Part shown: positions 5,222 to 7,817 of the stretch, piece by piece
Layout: each line of letters opens with the position of its first letter
Numbering within the stretch: position 1 is the stretch's first letter
NCBI GenBank assembly: GCA_001771235.1
Contig: METF01000100.1
Span: 13,571 to 21,387, forward strand
Direction of reading: 5' to 3'
DNA length: 7,817 bases
From: Candidatus Zhuqueibacterota bacterium RBG_16_48_16
GTDB taxonomy: Bacteria > Zhuqueibacterota > Zhuqueibacteria > Residuimicrobiales > Sediminimicrobiaceae
Notes under the pieces: generated by a model
Seen by the model: only the letters and a program-made list of their open reading frames with translations
What the model was told of the DNA's origin: nothing
The model's database searches: none
Program-made: the position numbers and the translations under genes

Positions 5222-6380
5222 AGCCGCGGGCGTCTATTGCGGTATCAAAGAAAAAGGCAAAGACCTGGCGTTGCTGTTCAGCGACATGCCGGGCACAGCC
5301 GTGGCCGGCCTGTTCACAACTAATGTGTTCAAAGCGGCGCCTGTCATTCTCAGCCGAAAAAGAGTGCATAGGGGCTACGCCCGGGCGCTGCTGATAAACA
5401 GCGGTAATGCCAATGCCTGTACCGGCGCCGAAGGAGCCAAAGATGCGGAAGAGATGGCCCTCCGTGTGGCCAAACGGCTTGGCCTGAGCGCCGAAGAAGT
5501 TCTGCTTGCGTCAACCGGCATAATCGGTGAAAAGCTGCCCATGAACAAGGTCTATACGGGCATTGAGCAAATCTGCGAGGCGCTTTCCAGCGACTGCGGA
5601 CACGACGCTGCCGAGGCCATTATGACCACCGACACTTTTCGCAAAAGCATGTCCACCTGTTTTGAGATCGACGGCCGAAATGTCACCATCGGCGCCATGG
5701 CCAAGGGCAGCGGCATGATCAACCCCAAAATGGCAACTCTGATTGCCGTATTCACAACCGACATGGCTGTTGAGCCTGAACCGTTGAAAGAAGCCTTGAG
5801 CGCCGCTGTGCAGCCAAGCCTCAACGCGCTGACCATCGACGGCGAGATGAGCACCAATGACTGCGTATTCATTTTTGCCAACGGTGCGGCAGGCGGCGAT
5901 TTTGTAAAAAGAAATTCGCACGGATTCGACGGTTTTGTCGCGGCGCTGAGCGGCCTGGCTGTCGAGGTGAGCAAATCCCTGGCCGCTGACGGCGAAGGCG
6001 CCACCAAAATGATTACCGTAACGGTGGAGGGCGCTGCATCGCAGGAGGATGCCGATAAAGCCGCCAGGGCCGTTGCGAATTCCCTGTTGGTCAAAACGGC
6101 CATGTATGGTAAAGACCCAAACTGGGGGCGAATTTTTTCCGCCATCGGCGCCTGCGGCATCGGCTTCGATCCTGGTGACGTTTTTCTGGCCATATCAGGA
6201 CAGACAATCGCCTGTAACGGCGCCCCGGTCAATTTCGATCTGCAAAAATTATCACACTCTTTGGAATCCCGCGACATCGCCATTCGGCTCAAAATCGGCG
6301 GCGGCATTCACTCCGCAACCATTTACACCTGCGATTTGACTCATGAATATATCAGCATCAACGCGGAATATCACACATAG
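5175..6380 (+). CDS. argJ: Glutamate N-acetyltransferase / ornithine acetyltransferase (ArgJ)
   Basis: ArgJ moves the acetyl group from N-acetylornithine to glutamate, recycling acetate in the cyclic arginine pathway; some members also make acetylglutamate from acetyl-CoA. The 401-residue precursor has the family hallmarks: PRGYKAAGVYCGIK at the N-terminus, INSGNANACTG (74-84), and the self-cleavage site KGSGMINPKMATLI, with Thr188 as the nucleophile after the Ala-Thr cut that separates alpha and beta chains. YGKDPNWGRIFSAIG (311-325) and the family-typical end DLTHEYISINAEYHT follow. The start is GTG at 5175, inside cimA in another frame, giving a 47-bp overlap. No strong SD precedes it, so translation may depend on ribosomes arriving through cimA. 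No other start gives the conserved N-terminus. Whether it is mono- or bifunctional cannot be read from the sequence. The presence of argC downstream fits. Confidence 0.95.
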   Translation: MKINPAGSITTPRGYKAAGVYCGIKEKGKDLALLFSDMPGTAVAGLFTTNVFKAAPVILSRKRVHRGYARALLINSGNANACTGAEGAKDAEEMALRVAKRLGLSAEEVLLASTGIIGEKLPMNKVYTGIEQICEALSSDCGHDAAEAIMTTDTFRKSMSTCFEIDGRNVTIGAMAKGSGMINPKMATLIAVFTTDMAVEPEPLKEALSAAVQPSLNALTIDGEMSTNDCVFIFANGAAGGDFVKRNSHGFDGFVAALSGLAVEVSKSLAADGEGATKMITVTVEGAASQEDADKAARAVANSLLVKTAMYGKDPNWGRIFSAIGACGIGFDPGDVFLAISGQTIACNGAPVNFDLQKLSHSLESRDIAIRLKIGGGIHSATIYTCDLTHEYISINAEYHT

Positions 6381-6383
6381 GAG
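6379..6383 (+). promoter_or_regulatory. Ribosome binding site of proC, overlapping the argJ stop
   Basis: AGGAG begins inside the TAG stop of argJ and ends 5 nt before the proC ATG at 6389. It confirms this start and suggests coupled translation of argJ and proC. Confidence 0.8.
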
Positions 6384-6388
6384 CGGCC

Positions 6389-7234
6389 ATGTTATTCAGC
6401 AAAAAAATATCCATTATCGGCACCGGCAACATGGGCGAGGCGTTATTGGGTGGTCTTTTAAAAGCGAAACTGACCGATCCCGAAAACATCATCGCCACCG
6501 ATCTGCAAAAAGAACGGCTCAAATACATCGCCGAAAAATGGAATGTGAACACCACGACCGATAATCTCAAGGCGGTAAAATTTGCCGATATCATCATCAT
6601 CTGTGTCAAGCCGCAGGGAATCAAAGATCTCTTGACCTTGATAAAGCCCTGCATTCGCGAGGAGCAGTTGCTGATAACCATTCTCGCCGGCATTCGCACC
6701 GATACCATCACCAAATTCATTGGCAAAAAGAATCCGGTCATCCGGGTGATGCCCAACATACCCGCGGTTGTGGATGCAGGTGCGGCCGGATTGTGCCTGG
6801 GCCAATACGCCGAAGATCTGCATCGACAGCTTGCGGTAAAAATTCTCAAGGCCGTCGGTGAAGTGGAAATCGTCGATGAAGGACAAATGGACGTGATCAC
6901 CGGCCTCAGCGGCAGCGGCCCGGCCTACATCTATATGGTCATCGAAGCCCTGACCGACGGCGGTGTGATGATGGGGCTGCCCCGTAATGTGGCCACCCGC
7001 CTGGCCACGCAAACGGTGCTCGGCTCGGCCAAGCTGGTCAAAGAAACAGGCGTCCACCCGGCCATGTTGAAAGACCAAGTGACCACGCCCGGCGGCTCGA
7101 CAATTTCCGCCATCAACGAGCTGGAAATTCACGGTCTCAGGCCGATGCTCATCCGCGCCGTGGAAGTGGCCACCAATAAATCACGAGAGCTGTCCAAATT
7201 CCTTGAAGATCAAAACAATCTCACTGACGAATGA
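6389..7234 (+). CDS. proC: Pyrroline-5-carboxylate reductase
   Basis: ProC reduces 1-pyrroline-5-carboxylate to proline with NAD(P)H, the last step of proline synthesis. The 281-residue protein has the usual family length. The N-terminal Rossmann domain carries ISIIGTGNMGEALLGGL (7-23), followed by IIICVKPQ (69-76), the LAGI stretch (99-102) and VMPNIPAVVDAGAAGL (120-135). The C-terminal helical dimer domain has ITGLSGSGPAYIYMVIEAL (170-188), GGVMMGLPR (191-199) and the family signature TTPGGSTISAINELE (232-246). The start is an ATG with AGGAG at 5 nt. It follows argJ after 8 bp and overlaps argC by the 4-bp ATGA, so it sits inside the arginine gene cluster. No proA or proB is visible, so the source of its substrate (glutamate kinase route, ornithine route or spontaneous cyclisation) is unknown. 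Confidence is high. Confidence 0.96.
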   Translation: MLFSKKISIIGTGNMGEALLGGLLKAKLTDPENIIATDLQKERLKYIAEKWNVNTTTDNLKAVKFADIIIICVKPQGIKDLLTLIKPCIREEQLLITILAGIRTDTITKFIGKKNPVIRVMPNIPAVVDAGAAGLCLGQYAEDLHRQLAVKILKAVGEVEIVDEGQMDVITGLSGSGPAYIYMVIEALTDGGVMMGLPRNVATRLATQTVLGSAKLVKETGVHPAMLKDQVTTPGGSTISAINELEIHGLRPMLIRAVEVATNKSRELSKFLEDQNNLTDE

Positions 7235-7817
7235 AAACATCCGGCGACAAAACCTTCAGGATCGGCATTGCCGGCGCAACAGGCTATACCGGCGAAGAGC
7301 TGCTGCGTCTGCTGGCCGGGCATCCCTTCGCAGAGATCGCTTTTTTGACATCGGAAAAAGAACAGGGACAACCGGCGAGATCCGTTTTCCCGCAGCTCAC
7401 TTTTTTGGCTGAGCGCACATTCATCTCCGCCCGGCATGCTGCGGACGCTGAAGCCGATCTGGTATTCCTTTGTCTTCCGCACGGACAATCGGCGCAATTG
7501 GCGGTTTCCTTTATTGAAAAAAACATCAAGGTCGTCGATCTGGGCGCTGATTTTCGCTTCTATAACGCCGACGATTATAAAAAATGGTATCAACAGGAAC
7601 ATCCTTCTCCGGAGCTGTTGCAGACCACGGTCTACGGTCTGCCGGAGTGGCACCGCGACGATATTAAAAAAGCAATCTATGTGGGCAATCCCGGTTGTTA
7701 TCCCACCAGCGTCCTCCTGGCCGTGCTGCCGTTTATCGCCGGGGGACTTTTGGGAAGCGGGCCGCTCATCATCGATGCCAAATCCGGCGTTTCCGGGGCC
7801 GGTAAGTCGCCGTCGCC
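7231..7817 (+). CDS. argC: N-acetyl-gamma-glutamyl-phosphate reductase, N-terminal part (3' end outside window)
   Basis: ArgC reduces N-acetylglutamyl phosphate to N-acetylglutamate semialdehyde with NADPH, the third step of ornithine/arginine synthesis. The frame runs from ATG 7231 to the right edge, 195 complete codons of a protein normally near 340-350 residues. The nucleotide-binding start IGIAGATGYTGEELLRLL (11-28) is typical. It is followed by VFLCLPHGQS (78-87), VVDLGADFRF (101-110), VYGLPEW (134-140), the active-site GNPGCYPTS with catalytic Cys156, and DAKSGVSGAGK (182-192) at the start of the catalytic domain. Long type-1 ArgC proteins have this GCYPT form. The start codon shares ATGA with the proC stop, so translation is probably coupled; no separate SD is evident. 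The frame is intact as far as it is visible. Confidence 0.96.
   Translation, partial: MKTSGDKTFRIGIAGATGYTGEELLRLLAGHPFAEIAFLTSEKEQGQPARSVFPQLTFLAERTFISARHAADAEADLVFLCLPHGQSAQLAVSFIEKNIKVVDLGADFRFYNADDYKKWYQQEHPSPELLQTTVYGLPEWHRDDIKKAIYVGNPGCYPTSVLLAVLPFIAGGLLGSGPLIIDAKSGVSGAGKSPS

Noticed and set aside
5552..6307. Minus-strand open frame of 251 codons opposite argJ
   Set aside because: It is antisense to the conserved ArgJ core including the cleavage motif. Its Ala/Pro/Ser-rich translation is typical of a shadow frame.

Overview
The window is a compact stretch of amino-acid biosynthesis genes, all on the + strand: ilvC (3' part only), leuA, leuB, cimA, argJ, proC and argC (5' part only). 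It covers the branched-chain pathway (valine/leucine/isoleucine) and then arginine and proline synthesis. The organism is a bacterium. Moderate-GC genes, Shine-Dalgarno (SD) starts, a class I short IlvC, a CimA-type citramalate synthase, an ArgJ-type (cyclic) arginine pathway and palindromic repeats in the intergenic gaps would fit an environmental or uncultivated lineage such as Desulfobacterota or the Calditrichota/KSB1 area. That placement is a low-confidence guess from gene content; no rRNA or tRNA is present to test it.

Layout: 1-578 is the C-terminal part of ketol-acid reductoisomerase, followed after 9 bp by leuA (588-2138). A 135-bp gap (2139-2273) holds a short array of REP-like palindromes, including a near-perfect 45-bp direct repeat with an 80-bp period. 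leuB follows (2274-3338, GTG start). A second, 260-bp gap (3339-3598) holds an AT-rich, CCAAAT/ATTTGG-rich imperfect inverted repeat and a possible promoter. cimA (3599-5221) has a strong SD. argJ (GTG at 5175) overlaps the end of cimA by 47 bp, proC starts 8 bp after argJ with its SD over the argJ stop, and argC overlaps proC by 4 bp (ATGA) and runs off the window.

How the genes work together: IlvC supplies the valine/leucine precursor and completes isoleucine synthesis from 2-oxobutanoate. LeuA commits 2-oxoisovalerate to leucine. CimA makes citramalate from pyruvate and acetyl-CoA, which gives a threonine-independent route to 2-oxobutanoate. LeuB is expected to serve both routes. leuC and leuD, the isomerase both routes also need, are not in the window. 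ArgJ and ArgC belong to the acetylated ornithine/arginine pathway, and ProC makes proline from pyrroline-5-carboxylate.

Nothing here amounts to a new biological system. The points most worth a second look are the REP-like array (which also supplies the end of leuA), a Lys-Tyr pair in LeuB where NAD-type enzymes have Asp-Ile, the overlapping cimA/argJ junction, and the interposed proC.
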